A stretch of DNA of 53,021 nt from CAZWHE01 sp964633825 (GTDB taxonomy: Bacteria; Planctomycetota; B15-G4; CAYZWU01), in NCBI GenBank assembly GCA_964633825.1, contig CAZWHE010000007.1, forward strand, positions 1 to 53,021. The letters run 5' to 3'. The translations under genes and the position numbers were made by a program. Below are positions 15,858 to 24,805 of the stretch, piece by piece; positions within the stretch are counted from its first letter, which is position 1, and each line of letters begins with the position of its first letter. The notes below the pieces were generated by a model. The model worked only from the letters and a program-made list of their open reading frames with translations. It was not told where the DNA came from and searched no databases.

Positions 15858-17237
15858 ATGAAGAGCATGAAGAGGTTCGCTGTCGTCGCTCTGGTGATCG
15901 TGCTCGCGCTGGCCCTTGCTCCGATCGTCTGTACGCGCAAAACAGGCAACGGGCGTAACGTGATCATCCTCATGGTGGACACGCTCCGCGCCGATCACCT
16001 GGGATACCACGGCTACGGCAGGCCCACCACGCCCGGCCTCGACCGCTTTGCCGAAAAATCTTCTGCGTTCATGTCCCATTTCTCCCACGCTTCCCGGACG
16101 GGGCCTTCTGTTGCGAGCCTCTTCACGTCCCTCCACGTTCGGTCTCACGGTGTGGTGAATCCGATCGGGCAGTGGGACGGAAAGGGCGTTCTCGAGGAGT
16201 CACGAACCACGCTGGCCGAGATTCTGTCGGCGGCGGGGTATTCGTGCCGCGCCGTTGTTTCCAACCCGAATGTCTATCACATGTACGGTTTCGCCCAGGG
16301 CTTTGAAGCGTACCATCCCGTTCCCCTCCATTCCGATGCGGGCAGGATCAATGCGATGGCGATTCAGCAGCTCGCCGGAATGAAGGAGAAGCCTTTCTTT
16401 CTCTACCTCCACTACATGGATCCGCATTCTCCTTACTCCGCGCCCCCGGCATTCGGCCGGGCCTTTTCCGACGATAAATACGCGGGATTCCTAACGGGCG
16501 AGCACAGCCAGATCGATCGCATTCTCAGGGGCGAGATCCGGACCACTCGCGCCGACGAAAAGCACCTGGTCGACCTCTACGATCAGGAGGTCCGTTACTG
16601 GGACTGGGAGTTCGGGCGGCTTACAGGGTTCCTCGAGGAGAGCGGCCTGCTCGAGAATACGGTCGTTGTGGTTGTTTCCGACCACGGCGAAGAGTTCTTT
16701 GAGCACGGCGGCGTTCTTCACGGTTACACCCTTTACGGCGAACAGCTCCGCGTCCCCCTCGTTGTTTGGGCGCCCGGCTTCCTGCCGCGAAAGGTGGGGG
16801 GGGTGACGCGCAACATCGATGTTCTTCCCACGATTCTCGACCTCCTCGACCTGCCTGTTCCCCGGGAGATCCAGGGCGAAAGCCTCGTGCCCTTCATGAA
16901 GGGCGGGGAGAGAAAAGATCCTCCCGTCTTCAGCGAAGCCGGGATCCGCGCCGTGAAGACGGTCAAAGCCCGCTCTTTCCGGGCTAACGGGTGGAAATAC
17001 ATTGAAACGACTTTTCCGGACAAGGTTCCGCCCGAGCTTTACGATCTCTCCGCCGATCCCGGAGAAAAAGAAAACGTCTACACATCCAGGCCCGACATGG
17101 CGGAAAAGATGAGGAAAATGATGGACGAGTTTCTCGAAGGTGTTCCCGAGGGAACGAGCCGCTCCGTCACGCTCGACAAGGAAGCGATCGAACAGCTGAA
17201 GGCGCTGGGCTATGTGGGAGGGGATGATGGAAAATAA
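15858..17237 (+). CDS. Sulfatase-like hydrolase, membrane-anchored (second copy, alkaline phosphatase superfamily)
   Basis: A 459-residue protein with an N-terminal hydrophobic segment (5-24) ending APIVC, possibly an atypical lipobox. The metal-binding phrases are MVDTLRADHLGYHGYG (about 39-54) and VSDHGEEFFEHGG (about 274-286). The nucleophile region reads T81-G-P-S-V85 in place of C-x-P-x-R, so a canonical formylglycine sulfatase is excluded and Thr81 is the likely nucleophile. Members of this clade could act on phospho- or sulfo-esters of surface polymers. The start is ATG 15858 or 15867; the GAGGT used lies in the right arm of the palindromic element. The 3' end overlaps the next gene by 11 nt, implying coupling with the GT-C-like protein. 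Confidence 0.83.
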   Translation: MKSMKRFAVVALVIVLALALAPIVCTRKTGNGRNVIILMVDTLRADHLGYHGYGRPTTPGLDRFAEKSSAFMSHFSHASRTGPSVASLFTSLHVRSHGVVNPIGQWDGKGVLEESRTTLAEILSAAGYSCRAVVSNPNVYHMYGFAQGFEAYHPVPLHSDAGRINAMAIQQLAGMKEKPFFLYLHYMDPHSPYSAPPAFGRAFSDDKYAGFLTGEHSQIDRILRGEIRTTRADEKHLVDLYDQEVRYWDWEFGRLTGFLEESGLLENTVVVVVSDHGEEFFEHGGVLHGYTLYGEQLRVPLVVWAPGFLPRKVGGVTRNIDVLPTILDLLDLPVPREIQGESLVPFMKGGERKDPPVFSEAGIRAVKTVKARSFRANGWKYIETTFPDKVPPELYDLSADPGEKENVYTSRPDMAEKMRKMMDEFLEGVPEGTSRSVTLDKEAIEQLKALGYVGGDDGK

Positions 17238-18930
17238 GAAAGAGATTTCGGCTGGTTCCGCCGGCGGGGATGTCCCCCGGTTGAAAGACCGTCCGGGCGA
17301 TCGCTCGCGGGGCCGTCCGGGGAGACGAATGAGAAGGACCGTGGCGTTCCTTCCCTTTCTTTTCCTCTTGGCCCATCTCGCGACGGGGGTGCTCTTCGTT
17401 GCCGACCGGAGCCCCGACACGAACGCGGCCTGGACGGGCTACCCTTTGGACGACGCCTGGATTCATATGGTGTATTCCAGGTCGCTCGCCCGGGAGGGGC
17501 TTCCGTGCTACAACGACGGCGAACCGGAGAACGGCTACACGAGCCCTCTCTGGATGGCGATCGGCGCGGTTCCACACCTGCTCGAGGAGTGGTTCAACCT
17601 CTCTGCCGTGATTTCCGTCAAAGCGATCGGTGTGCTCGTCGGGTGGCTCGCTTCGTGCGTTTTGGCGCTCCTCCTTTTCGGCGTGGGCTGCCGCCTCGCT
17701 GCGGCGGCATTCGGCGGGTTTGCCCTCGCCCTCTCTCCCCTTCTGACCTTTGCCGAAGTTTCGGGCATGGAGGTCATGCTCGCTGCATTCCTCGGTCTGG
17801 CCGCGCTCGTCGCCTATCGAGCGCGGGCATTCCTTTCAGCCGGAATCTTCGCAGGTCTTGCCCTGCTGGCCCGGCCCGAAATGTCGATTCTGCCCGCAGG
17901 GCTTTTGCTCCTCTTTGTCTGGGAAAGACTCTTTACGGGCAAGGGCGGCGGCGCCGAACCCGGCGAGTCCGAAAAGCCTCACGCGTCGGGATTCCAGGCG
18001 TTTGTCAAGCTCCTCCTGCCCCCCCTTGCCTGCGCCGGCCTCTGGGTGATCGCTTCGATCGTGGTGACGGGGAGGCCGCTCCCCAACACCTTTTATGCCA
18101 AGTATCACGACGCCGGGCTTCACGACTCGACGCTTTTCTATAGCGTCGTCGAAGAAAGCGTGAAGCGGCCGCCGATCATCATCGTCATCCTGCTCGCCCA
18201 CCTTTTCATTTTAGGGACCGTTCGGCTTTTCGGTATCCGCCGGAAACTGCTCGCTCTCTTCACCGTCGCGTTTTGTCCGGTTTTTGTTTACGCCGTTTGC
18301 GCCACCCGCGAAATGCCGCCGGGGTGCACGCAATACTTTTACTGGTGGAGATACCTCGTCCCCGCCCTCCCTTTTCTCTGGTTCTTCGCTGCCTTGGGAG
18401 TAGACGGGTTCTTCGGAGTTGGCGAGAAAGGATCGAGCTCTCTTTCGAAGTTTATGGGCATCGTCATGGCCGGAACTTTGCTTTTTTGCCTCGGCGCGCG
18501 TCTCCCGGCGGGGGCCGGGACCTATGCCTGGAACTGCCAGAATATCAACGAGGTCCAGGTGGAGCTCGGGCGCTGGGTCAACGGCAACGTGCCGGCGGGC
18601 GGCACGGTGGCCGTAAACGACGCGGGCGCCATCCGCTATTTCGGAGAGAGAAAAACTCTCGATCTTGGCGGCCTCAACCGACACGTCGGGCTCGGCGAGA
18701 TGGAAAAGGGCGCGGACTTCACGCGGCTCAGGCTTCCGGCCAAGAAGAAATGGCTCGAAACGCACGACGTGGACTTCCTGATTATTTTTCCGGCATGGTT
18801 TATCGACGTCGCCGTTTCTCGCGCCTTCCCCGTCATGGAAGAGCGCAGGAGCACAAACTACACGATCTGCAAGCCGCCCCCGCCGGGTAAGATCGGCCAG
18901 GACGTCATGCGCGTTTACAAAACCCGTTGA
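17227..18930 (+). CDS. Polytopic GT-C-like membrane protein, putative glycosyltransferase
   Basis: A 567-residue inner-membrane protein with about ten helices. The first periplasmic loop carries GYPLDDAWIHMVYSRSLA with Asp75-Asp76, followed by ENGYTSPLWM. This is a pattern of GT39/GT-C-like bacterial proteins that use polyprenyl-phosphate sugars. The C-terminal part (about 440-567) is soluble and contains VAVNDAGAIRYFGERKTLDLGGLN, a segment often found in this uncharacterised family. GGGAGGGG at 17216-17223 precedes tandem ATGs (17224, 17227); I take 17227. An arginine-rich cytoplasmic head of about 35 residues precedes the first helix. It overlaps the upstream sulfatase-like gene, so a joint role in decorating surface glycans is a fair inference. 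Confidence 0.75.
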   Translation: MENKKEISAGSAGGDVPRLKDRPGDRSRGRPGRRMRRTVAFLPFLFLLAHLATGVLFVADRSPDTNAAWTGYPLDDAWIHMVYSRSLAREGLPCYNDGEPENGYTSPLWMAIGAVPHLLEEWFNLSAVISVKAIGVLVGWLASCVLALLLFGVGCRLAAAAFGGFALALSPLLTFAEVSGMEVMLAAFLGLAALVAYRARAFLSAGIFAGLALLARPEMSILPAGLLLLFVWERLFTGKGGGAEPGESEKPHASGFQAFVKLLLPPLACAGLWVIASIVVTGRPLPNTFYAKYHDAGLHDSTLFYSVVEESVKRPPIIIVILLAHLFILGTVRLFGIRRKLLALFTVAFCPVFVYAVCATREMPPGCTQYFYWWRYLVPALPFLWFFAALGVDGFFGVGEKGSSSLSKFMGIVMAGTLLFCLGARLPAGAGTYAWNCQNINEVQVELGRWVNGNVPAGGTVAVNDAGAIRYFGERKTLDLGGLNRHVGLGEMEKGADFTRLRLPAKKKWLETHDVDFLIIFPAWFIDVAVSRAFPVMEERRSTNYTICKPPPPGKIGQDVMRVYKTR

Positions 18931-18950
18931 CCCGCTCCAGGGCAGATCTC

Positions 18951-19982
18951 ATGGCCGCCGAGAGATTCGATATCACACGCCTTGAAGGCCCGGACGAGGA
19001 GTACGGCTTCACTGTCGGACCGGATGATGGGGGGGGTCGGCTCGACGCGGTCCTAGGGCGGCGGTACAAGTGGCTCTCCCGCACGGAGGCGCGGAAACTG
19101 ATCGACAGGGGGCGGGTTTTCGTGGAGCGTGGAGGGGGCGATGAATGCAGGATCGCAAAAGCATCCTTTCGCGTCTCATTGGGCGACAAGGTCCGCATGG
19201 TCCGGCCGCGAAGCCCCCAGGACGGCGGGCTCGTTCTCGCCGCGCCTCCGGACCTTCGAATCCTCTTTGAAGACGATGTCCTCCTCGTGGTGGACAAGCC
19301 GTCCGGCCTTCCCGTTCATCCCGTGGGAGGCAATCTCTATCGGACCGTGCTCTTTGCCCTGCATGAGCGCTGCCGCGAGGCGGCCGGCGCCGGTAGTGGG
19401 AAAGAGGCTTCCGGGGAAAGCATGCCGCACCTCGCCCATCGCCTCGACGCAGAGACGAGCGGCGTTCTCCTGGCCGTCAAGGGACGGAGCGCCATGCGGG
19501 ACGTGGCGGAACAGTTCAGGAACAGAAGCGTGCGGAAGGAGTATTCTGCGCTGGTTTACGGAGCGCCCGAGAAAGACCGGGGGACAATCGATCTTCCTCT
19601 CGGCGCGGAAAAAAATTCGCGCGTTCCCTACAAGCAGGCCGTTCGCTCCGACGGCGCCCCGGCCCGAACCCGGTACGTTGTCGAACAGCGCGGAAGGCGG
19701 GCTTCAATGGTGCGCCTCTTTCCCGAAACGGGCCGCAAGCACCAGCTTCGTCTCCACATGGCAGCGATCGGCCACGCCATTGTGGGTGACAAGGTTTACG
19801 GGCCGGGGGAGGAACACTACTTCAAAGCGCGGGAAGGTCCGCCTGTTGGAAAAGATCTCGAAGAGCTGATTCTCCCCAGGCTCGGGCTTCACTCTTCCCT
19901 TCTCGGAATTCGACATCCCCGTTCGGGGGAGGAGGTGGTTTTCGAGGCGCCTCTCCCCGCCGAGCTGGCGGCTATTTCGTGA
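18951..19982 (+). CDS. RluA-family pseudouridine synthase
   Basis: A 343-residue RNA-modifying enzyme. The N-terminal S4 domain (about 30-65) contains GRLDAVLGRRYKWLSRTEARKLIDRGRVFVERGG in two halves. The catalytic domain has the HRLDAETSG motif with the nucleophilic Asp166 and ends with GRKHQLRLHMAAIGHAIVGD and LHSSLLGIRHP. The exact uridine target (23S rRNA or tRNA) cannot be told from sequence alone. The frame also opens at TTG 18927 overlapping the upstream stop; ATG 18951 is preferred though its Shine-Dalgarno is weak. The 3' end overlaps the convergent Asp-box gene by 11 nt. Confidence 0.9.
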   Translation: MAAERFDITRLEGPDEEYGFTVGPDDGGGRLDAVLGRRYKWLSRTEARKLIDRGRVFVERGGGDECRIAKASFRVSLGDKVRMVRPRSPQDGGLVLAAPPDLRILFEDDVLLVVDKPSGLPVHPVGGNLYRTVLFALHERCREAAGAGSGKEASGESMPHLAHRLDAETSGVLLAVKGRSAMRDVAEQFRNRSVRKEYSALVYGAPEKDRGTIDLPLGAEKNSRVPYKQAVRSDGAPARTRYVVEQRGRRASMVRLFPETGRKHQLRLHMAAIGHAIVGDKVYGPGEEHYFKAREGPPVGKDLEELILPRLGLHSSLLGIRHPRSGEEVVFEAPLPAELAAIS

Positions 19983-22146
19983 CCTCAAAAGCGTCGATGT
20001 AAACAAAGCCGCCCGTGGAAGCGGGGTTGCTCCTTCCGGTGACAACGATCTTGATCGTATGGAGCCCCGGCCCCAGGCCTGTTTTTGTAAAGAGGGCCTC
20101 TCTCCATTCGGCCTGAGGTGAATAAACATCCACTTCGCCCTGGAACATGTCGTCGATGATGACAGCGGCAATGCCGCCTTTGAAGGATTTCGTTCCGATC
20201 CAGGAGACAGAATCGCCTACAAAGCTCAGCGTGCAATAGGCATGTTTTACGTCGGAATGTCTCATTGTGTTTCCGCAGGCAAGGATGTTGTAGATCTTGT
20301 TCCAGGCTCCGCTGCCCGAACCGGGCGGCCACCTTCCGTGAGAGTACCCCACTCCTTTTCCATAGGCGATGAACTTGTTGTCGCTGCCGAAACGGTGTTT
20401 GTTGAGGACCGCAACCCAGGTGGTCCCGCTGTCGGTGGATCTCAAGATCGTACCCCAGGTTCCCAGAAAGAGAGTTCCGTCCGAAGCATAGTCGGGCGAA
20501 ACGGCCAGGCACCTGAGAAAAACTCCCTCGAGGCCGATGTAGGACCAGTTGGCGCCCCCGTTTGCCGATACAAAGAGACCGCCGCTTTTCGTGACCGCAA
20601 AGATCGTCTGGTCCACCGTATAATCAGGCGACATGGCGAGGTCCTGAATCACCGTGTCGCTCAACCCGTTGTTGCTGAGAATCCAGGTGTCTCCACCATC
20701 GGTCGATTTGTAGACGCCCTTGTCCGGGACTCCGGCGAAGACAACGCGATCCGTTTGAAAGGACGGCGAGACCGCAAGAGCGCGACCCCCGCCGATCCCC
20801 AGGCTGATGTTCATCCAAGTCACGCCGGCGTTGGTTGAACGGAATATCCCCCCCTTGTTCGCGGCGAAAATCGTTTTGTCCGTCGAAAAATCGGGGGACA
20901 GAGCGAGACAGCCCACCCCCCTGAAAGGGGTGGGATAGAGGGCGGTGAAAGTCGCCCCGCCGTCGTTCGATCTGTAAAGGGAACACTTGCCGTCATGGCC
21001 GTTGCCCACAAAGAGCGTCCGGTCCGTCTGAAAGTCGGGAGAGACGGCCAGCGCCCTGACAACGATTGTGTCTGCCGGATCGACCTCGATGGGAAACCAG
21101 GCGGTGCCGGCCGTGGTTGATTTGTCCATGCGGTGGTCCGCCGAAGAGACCGAAAAAATGGTGGCATCTTGGGAATAGGAAGGGGTGAGTGCGATCTTTG
21201 TACTCAAATACATGCTGGACAGGCCTGTGTCGGCCGCGTTCCAGGAGTCACCCTTGTCCTTGGTCAGATAGATCCCCCCTCCATAGGCCGAAGCGGCGAC
21301 CGTTCCGTCATTGGCGAAATTCGGGCTGATGCAGAGGCCCCGAATGTAATTCACTTCGTAGATGTTCGAGTGTTTCCATTTCTCTCCGCCGTCTGTTGAT
21401 TTGTGAATCCCTTCCCAGCCGCCCAGAAAGATGGTTCGGTCCTGCCCATAGTCGGGAGAGAAGTCGAGATCGAAATAGTGAATATTGGTTTGAATCGCCC
21501 TCTTGGTCAGCCCGAAGCTCTTGAGGGTCCATGTCGTTCCGCTGTCCGTTGATTTGTAAAGCCCCGATTCCTTGTCGGCAACGAGAATGGTCCGGTCGCT
21601 GTCATAATCCGGGGAAACGGCGATAGCGGTTCCATGAACATATGGCAGTGTCTTTGTCCATGTTCTTCCAGCGTCGGACGATTTGTAAAAACCCGGGTTG
21701 TTTGGGCACCAGATCGTGGCAAAAAGGGTTTGGTCTTGGTTGAAAGAAGGCGAGATCGCAAGGGCCGTGACCCTTGCCGCTGAAAAGGGCTTGGTTGTCG
21801 GATCGAACCAGGAATTACCGCCGTCGATCGATCTCAGGATGTGTCCCTCTCCGGTTCCGGCAAAGGCCGTTTTGTCCGTTGCGAAAGAAGAGGAGAGCTC
21901 GATACAGCGGACATTGCTGTGAACATGTCCTGTCTGGGAGGGAGACCAGGTCAACCCACCGTCCGTTGACTTCATGATGAAGCGATTGCCGTCGGAAGCA
22001 AAAAGGTTGCAGAAAAGGGTTTGGTCCGATTTGAAGGCGGGGCTGACGGCAATGGTGTCGATCCTGTCGTGGGGCGTGTGCGCCCCGGCCGGCGCGCCGA
22101 TGGCAAGGAGAATCACTGCGAAAAGGGCAGTCGTCAATGCTCTCAC
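19972..22146 (-). CDS. Secreted Asp-box (BNR) beta-propeller protein with C-terminal binding-type module
   Basis: A 724-residue protein with a signal peptide (1-22, cut after PAGA). I count twelve Asp-box motifs of the form SxDxGxTW (for example KSTDGGLTW, RSIDGGNSW, KSSDAGRTW, KSTDSGTTW), each paired with a repeating LAxSPxFxxDxTLF phrase. This is the pattern of sortilin/Ycf48-like propellers; two seven-bladed propellers are possible. The last 130 residues differ (AWNKIYNILACGNTMRHSDV ... GGFVYIDAFEVTK) and look like a jelly-roll carbohydrate- or envelope-binding module. Start GTG 22146 has AAGGAG 9 nt upstream. No sialidase catalytic residues are evident. Function unknown; a surface recognition or scaffold role is inferred. 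Confidence 0.82.
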   Translation of the reverse strand: MRALTTALFAVILLAIGAPAGAHTPHDRIDTIAVSPAFKSDQTLFCNLFASDGNRFIMKSTDGGLTWSPSQTGHVHSNVRCIELSSSFATDKTAFAGTGEGHILRSIDGGNSWFDPTTKPFSAARVTALAISPSFNQDQTLFATIWCPNNPGFYKSSDAGRTWTKTLPYVHGTAIAVSPDYDSDRTILVADKESGLYKSTDSGTTWTLKSFGLTKRAIQTNIHYFDLDFSPDYGQDRTIFLGGWEGIHKSTDGGEKWKHSNIYEVNYIRGLCISPNFANDGTVAASAYGGGIYLTKDKGDSWNAADTGLSSMYLSTKIALTPSYSQDATIFSVSSADHRMDKSTTAGTAWFPIEVDPADTIVVRALAVSPDFQTDRTLFVGNGHDGKCSLYRSNDGGATFTALYPTPFRGVGCLALSPDFSTDKTIFAANKGGIFRSTNAGVTWMNISLGIGGGRALAVSPSFQTDRVVFAGVPDKGVYKSTDGGDTWILSNNGLSDTVIQDLAMSPDYTVDQTIFAVTKSGGLFVSANGGANWSYIGLEGVFLRCLAVSPDYASDGTLFLGTWGTILRSTDSGTTWVAVLNKHRFGSDNKFIAYGKGVGYSHGRWPPGSGSGAWNKIYNILACGNTMRHSDVKHAYCTLSFVGDSVSWIGTKSFKGGIAAVIIDDMFQGEVDVYSPQAEWREALFTKTGLGPGLHTIKIVVTGRSNPASTGGFVYIDAFEVTK

Positions 22147-22370
22147 GAAATGATGCTCCTTGAGAATATGGGTCTGAATTGCCGAAATCCGGAGATGATT
22201 CCGGATAATTCAGAAACGATTAAAATGATAATGGCTTACTTCGAACGCGCTCAATCAACAACACTATATATATATCAGGTAAACCGGATAAAATCAAAGA
22301 GAAATGACAAGGAGACGCCCCCGCCAGGTAAAAAGGGATTCTTGGGTGTGTAACCATTGCCGTGTATAAG
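22147..22370. other. AT-rich leader region upstream of the Asp-box gene, no gene seen
   Basis: This 224-nt stretch, with a TATATATAT run at about 22265, precedes the GTG start at 22146 on the minus strand. It should hold the promoter, but no single -35/-10 pair stands out. Short open frames across it show no protein-like composition or good ribosome-binding sites. Confidence 0.4.
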
Positions 22371-22507
22371 GGTTATAGTTGCACGAGGCGAGCGCGCATT
22401 GGGAACGCGCCCGGAAGCCTACATCTATTTTAGAGACGCGAAGGGGAACGTCCAGCCATAAGGGCCGGGACTCGGGCGGCTCCAGAGCGGAAGCGGGTGA
22501 AATAACC
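22371..22507. other. GC-rich segment with nested stem potential, possible structured RNA
   Basis: Bounded by GGTTAT (22371-22376) and ATAACC (22502-22507), which can pair. Inside are AGGC 22386-22389 with GCCT 22417-22420, enclosing GCGCG 22392-22396 with CGCGC 22406-22410, and GACG 22435-22438 with CGTC 22449-22452. Both inner hairpin loops end in GGGAA directly before the closing C-G. It does not match the conserved cores of the cobalamin, c-di-GMP, TPP, SAM, glycine or fluoride riboswitches as I remember them. Strand is undecided; on the minus strand it would lie in the leader of the Asp-box gene. Confidence 0.35.
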
Positions 22508-22510
22508 GGG

Positions 22511-24643
22511 TCAATGGCTTGTTTTGGCTCGTCCCGTTTGCCTCACGTCTCCATATCGCTTCCAGATGTCGAGCGCGATCGATAAAGGTTTCACCATGGG
22601 CACCGTGTAGGTCTGGAAGTCGTTGGCCGTGAGAAAGGCACGCGTGTTCCAGACGTGCCGGGAGTAACCGCGCGGAGAGAGGATGACGGGCTTCCTCAGC
22701 TCTCCGTGGATATCGAGAAGCCGCTCGGCGATGTACTCGGAGAGGTAGGGGACCTGGAAATAGATGGCGGCCAGGATGATGTCCGTGTTGGGGTCGTCGT
22801 TCAGGGCGAGGAGCGCTTCGAGAAGCATGTCGTCGTCGCAGTCTCCGAAAAGATCGAGAGGGTTTTCCGAGATCTGTTTGCGAATGCGCTCCCGTTCGGC
22901 CGGGCTGGCGGCCTGGATCTTCTTGCTGAGCAGCTTGGCGAATCGCGCCCGCGTCTCGGGCGCAAAATCGGCGAGCACCATTCCTTCCTCGGTGAGCTGG
23001 TCGGCGAGGAGGATCGCGGCGCCGCCGCCCACGCTGACCACGGCGATCCTGTTGCCCTCCGCCGGGGGCTGGGTGGCGAGAAGAGAGAGGACGTTGATCA
23101 GGATCTTGGGATCTTCCGTCAGCTCTTCGATGAGAAAGAAGCCCGCCTGTTCGCAGGCTGCCTTGAAAGCCTCGAAGCTTCCGGCGAGGGAGGCTGTGTG
23201 AGACATGGTCTTTGCAGCGCCCCCTCCCGTTCCCCCTTTGATGACGATGACGGGCTTTTTAGCCGCCACCTTCTTACCCACTTCCATGAACCGAAGCCCG
23301 TTGCGCAGGCCTTCGATGTAAACGGCGATCGTGTTGATGCGCGGGTCCTCTCCCATGTGGGCGAGTATCTCTGAGATGGCGATGCCCGATGCGTTTCCGC
23401 AGGAGACCCACTGCCCCACAGAGAGGTTGTCGGCATCGAGCATCTCGAGAAGCTCGAGCCCGATGCCGCCGCTCTGTGAAATGACGCCAAGCCCGCTCGG
23501 CTCGCTCCGCACGCCTGTGCGGCGGCCCGGAACAAAGAGGGTGTTGAGCCCTGAAAAATTGTCCACAACGCCGAGGCAGTTCGGCCCGATGTAAACAACG
23601 CCGTGCGCTTCGGCCGCCTCGTGCAGCTCTTTTTCGAGGTCGCTCCTGCCGATCTCGGCGAACCCGTCGCTCACGATGATGGCCCCGCGGCCGCCCAAGG
23701 CCGCATACTCTTTGAAAGACGCGATCGAGGCTTCGGCGCCGAGAGCGAAGACAGCCAGATCGGGCGTCTCGGGGAGGCTTTCGAGCGTGGGGTAGCACTT
23801 CCGGCCAAGGAGGGACTTCCTCCCCGGATTGACTGGGTAGAGCTTGTCGATCCTGCTCGAATTCTTGAAGATGATCCCGCCGATCGATCCCGCCTTCGAC
23901 GCTCCCACCACGGCGACCGATTTGGGCGAAAGGATCGCGTCGAGGTTTTTCATCCTTTCCGTGGAGAGATCCTGAGCTCTCGAGTGAGCCACCGGGTCTC
24001 CGACGATGACGCGGGCGTCGACAATGGCGAACCCTTTTTCGTAGACAATGACGGGATTGAGATCGAGCTCGTTGATCTGGGGTCGCTCCTCCATCATGGT
24101 CGAGACTTTCATTACGAGATCGATCAGGTTGTCGCGGTCGAGAGCCGGGCCGCGGAATCCCTTGAGCACAATATCGGACTTCGTCTTGCCGAGCATGCGT
24201 TCCACATCGCCGCGGGAGAGAGCGCCCACGGCGGGCGCCGCGTCCTTCCAGAGCTCGACGAAACGGCCGCCGTGTCCCACCATGGTCACCGGCCCGAAGC
24301 AACGATCCTGCTTGGCGCCCACGAGCATCTCGAAGCCCGGCTTCACCATTTTCTGAACGAGAACGCTCACATCTCCCCGGGCGCCCGCCCTGCGAACGTT
24401 TTCAAGAAGGGCGTCGTAGGCTTTTTCGAGCTCTTTCTCGTCCGGGATATCGAGAATGACTGCGCCCACATCGGTCTTGTGAACGATATCGGACACGTCG
24501 GCTTTGATGACGACGGGATAGCCCAGATTCTTCGCCCCTTCGAGCGCATCCTCTCGCGTTCGAACCGCGCGGCCGAGAACGGGGATGCCGTATTCCCCGA
24601 GGATCGCTGCCGATTCCGCGAAACCGAGCTGCCTGTTTTTCAT
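22511..24643 (-). CDS. ADP-forming acyl/acetyl-CoA synthetase (acetate--CoA ligase family), fused beta-alpha order
   Basis: A 710-residue enzyme that would interconvert acyl-CoA, ADP and phosphate with acid, CoA and ATP. The N-terminal part (1-230) is an ATP-grasp domain (GYPVVIKADVSDIVHKTDVG, then INELDLNPVIVYEKGFAIVDARV). From about residue 245 follow the CoA-binding Rossmann domain (SVAVVGASKAGSIGGIIFKN, PVNPG) and succinyl-CoA-ligase-like domains (SQSGGIGLELLEM, GPNCLGVVD, MSHTASLAGS with the likely phospho-histidine). In many fused enzymes the alpha part comes first; here the order is beta then alpha. The frame opens at 24664, but AAAGGA 6 nt before ATG 24643 decides the start. A short-chain fatty-acid or amino-acid fermentation role is possible; the substrate is not readable. 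Confidence 0.88.
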   Translation of the reverse strand: MKNRQLGFAESAAILGEYGIPVLGRAVRTREDALEGAKNLGYPVVIKADVSDIVHKTDVGAVILDIPDEKELEKAYDALLENVRRAGARGDVSVLVQKMVKPGFEMLVGAKQDRCFGPVTMVGHGGRFVELWKDAAPAVGALSRGDVERMLGKTKSDIVLKGFRGPALDRDNLIDLVMKVSTMMEERPQINELDLNPVIVYEKGFAIVDARVIVGDPVAHSRAQDLSTERMKNLDAILSPKSVAVVGASKAGSIGGIIFKNSSRIDKLYPVNPGRKSLLGRKCYPTLESLPETPDLAVFALGAEASIASFKEYAALGGRGAIIVSDGFAEIGRSDLEKELHEAAEAHGVVYIGPNCLGVVDNFSGLNTLFVPGRRTGVRSEPSGLGVISQSGGIGLELLEMLDADNLSVGQWVSCGNASGIAISEILAHMGEDPRINTIAVYIEGLRNGLRFMEVGKKVAAKKPVIVIKGGTGGGAAKTMSHTASLAGSFEAFKAACEQAGFFLIEELTEDPKILINVLSLLATQPPAEGNRIAVVSVGGGAAILLADQLTEEGMVLADFAPETRARFAKLLSKKIQAASPAERERIRKQISENPLDLFGDCDDDMLLEALLALNDDPNTDIILAAIYFQVPYLSEYIAERLLDIHGELRKPVILSPRGYSRHVWNTRAFLTANDFQTYTVPMVKPLSIALDIWKRYGDVRQTGRAKTSH

Positions 24644-24805
24644 GGCCTGTCCTTTCGCATGCAAGAGGTCATATCTTGACGAGATTATGCCCTAACCCGG
24701 CCTTGAAAGTACAGTTAGCGAAATACTAATTTTGTACTAATAAAAGACAAATGAGTAAGTCGGCTTCTGTTCTTAAAACTTTTGGGGGAATGGCCGGTGC
24801 CGGCG

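Noticed and set aside
22371..22507. Cobalamin, c-di-GMP, SAM, TPP or fluoride riboswitch
   Set aside because: Invariant core sequences of these classes are not found on either strand; kept only as an unassigned structured region.
22379..22585. Small plus-strand ORF of 68 codons
   Set aside because: Overlaps the structured GC-rich block and the end of the acyl-CoA synthetase gene; no Shine-Dalgarno or protein-like pattern.
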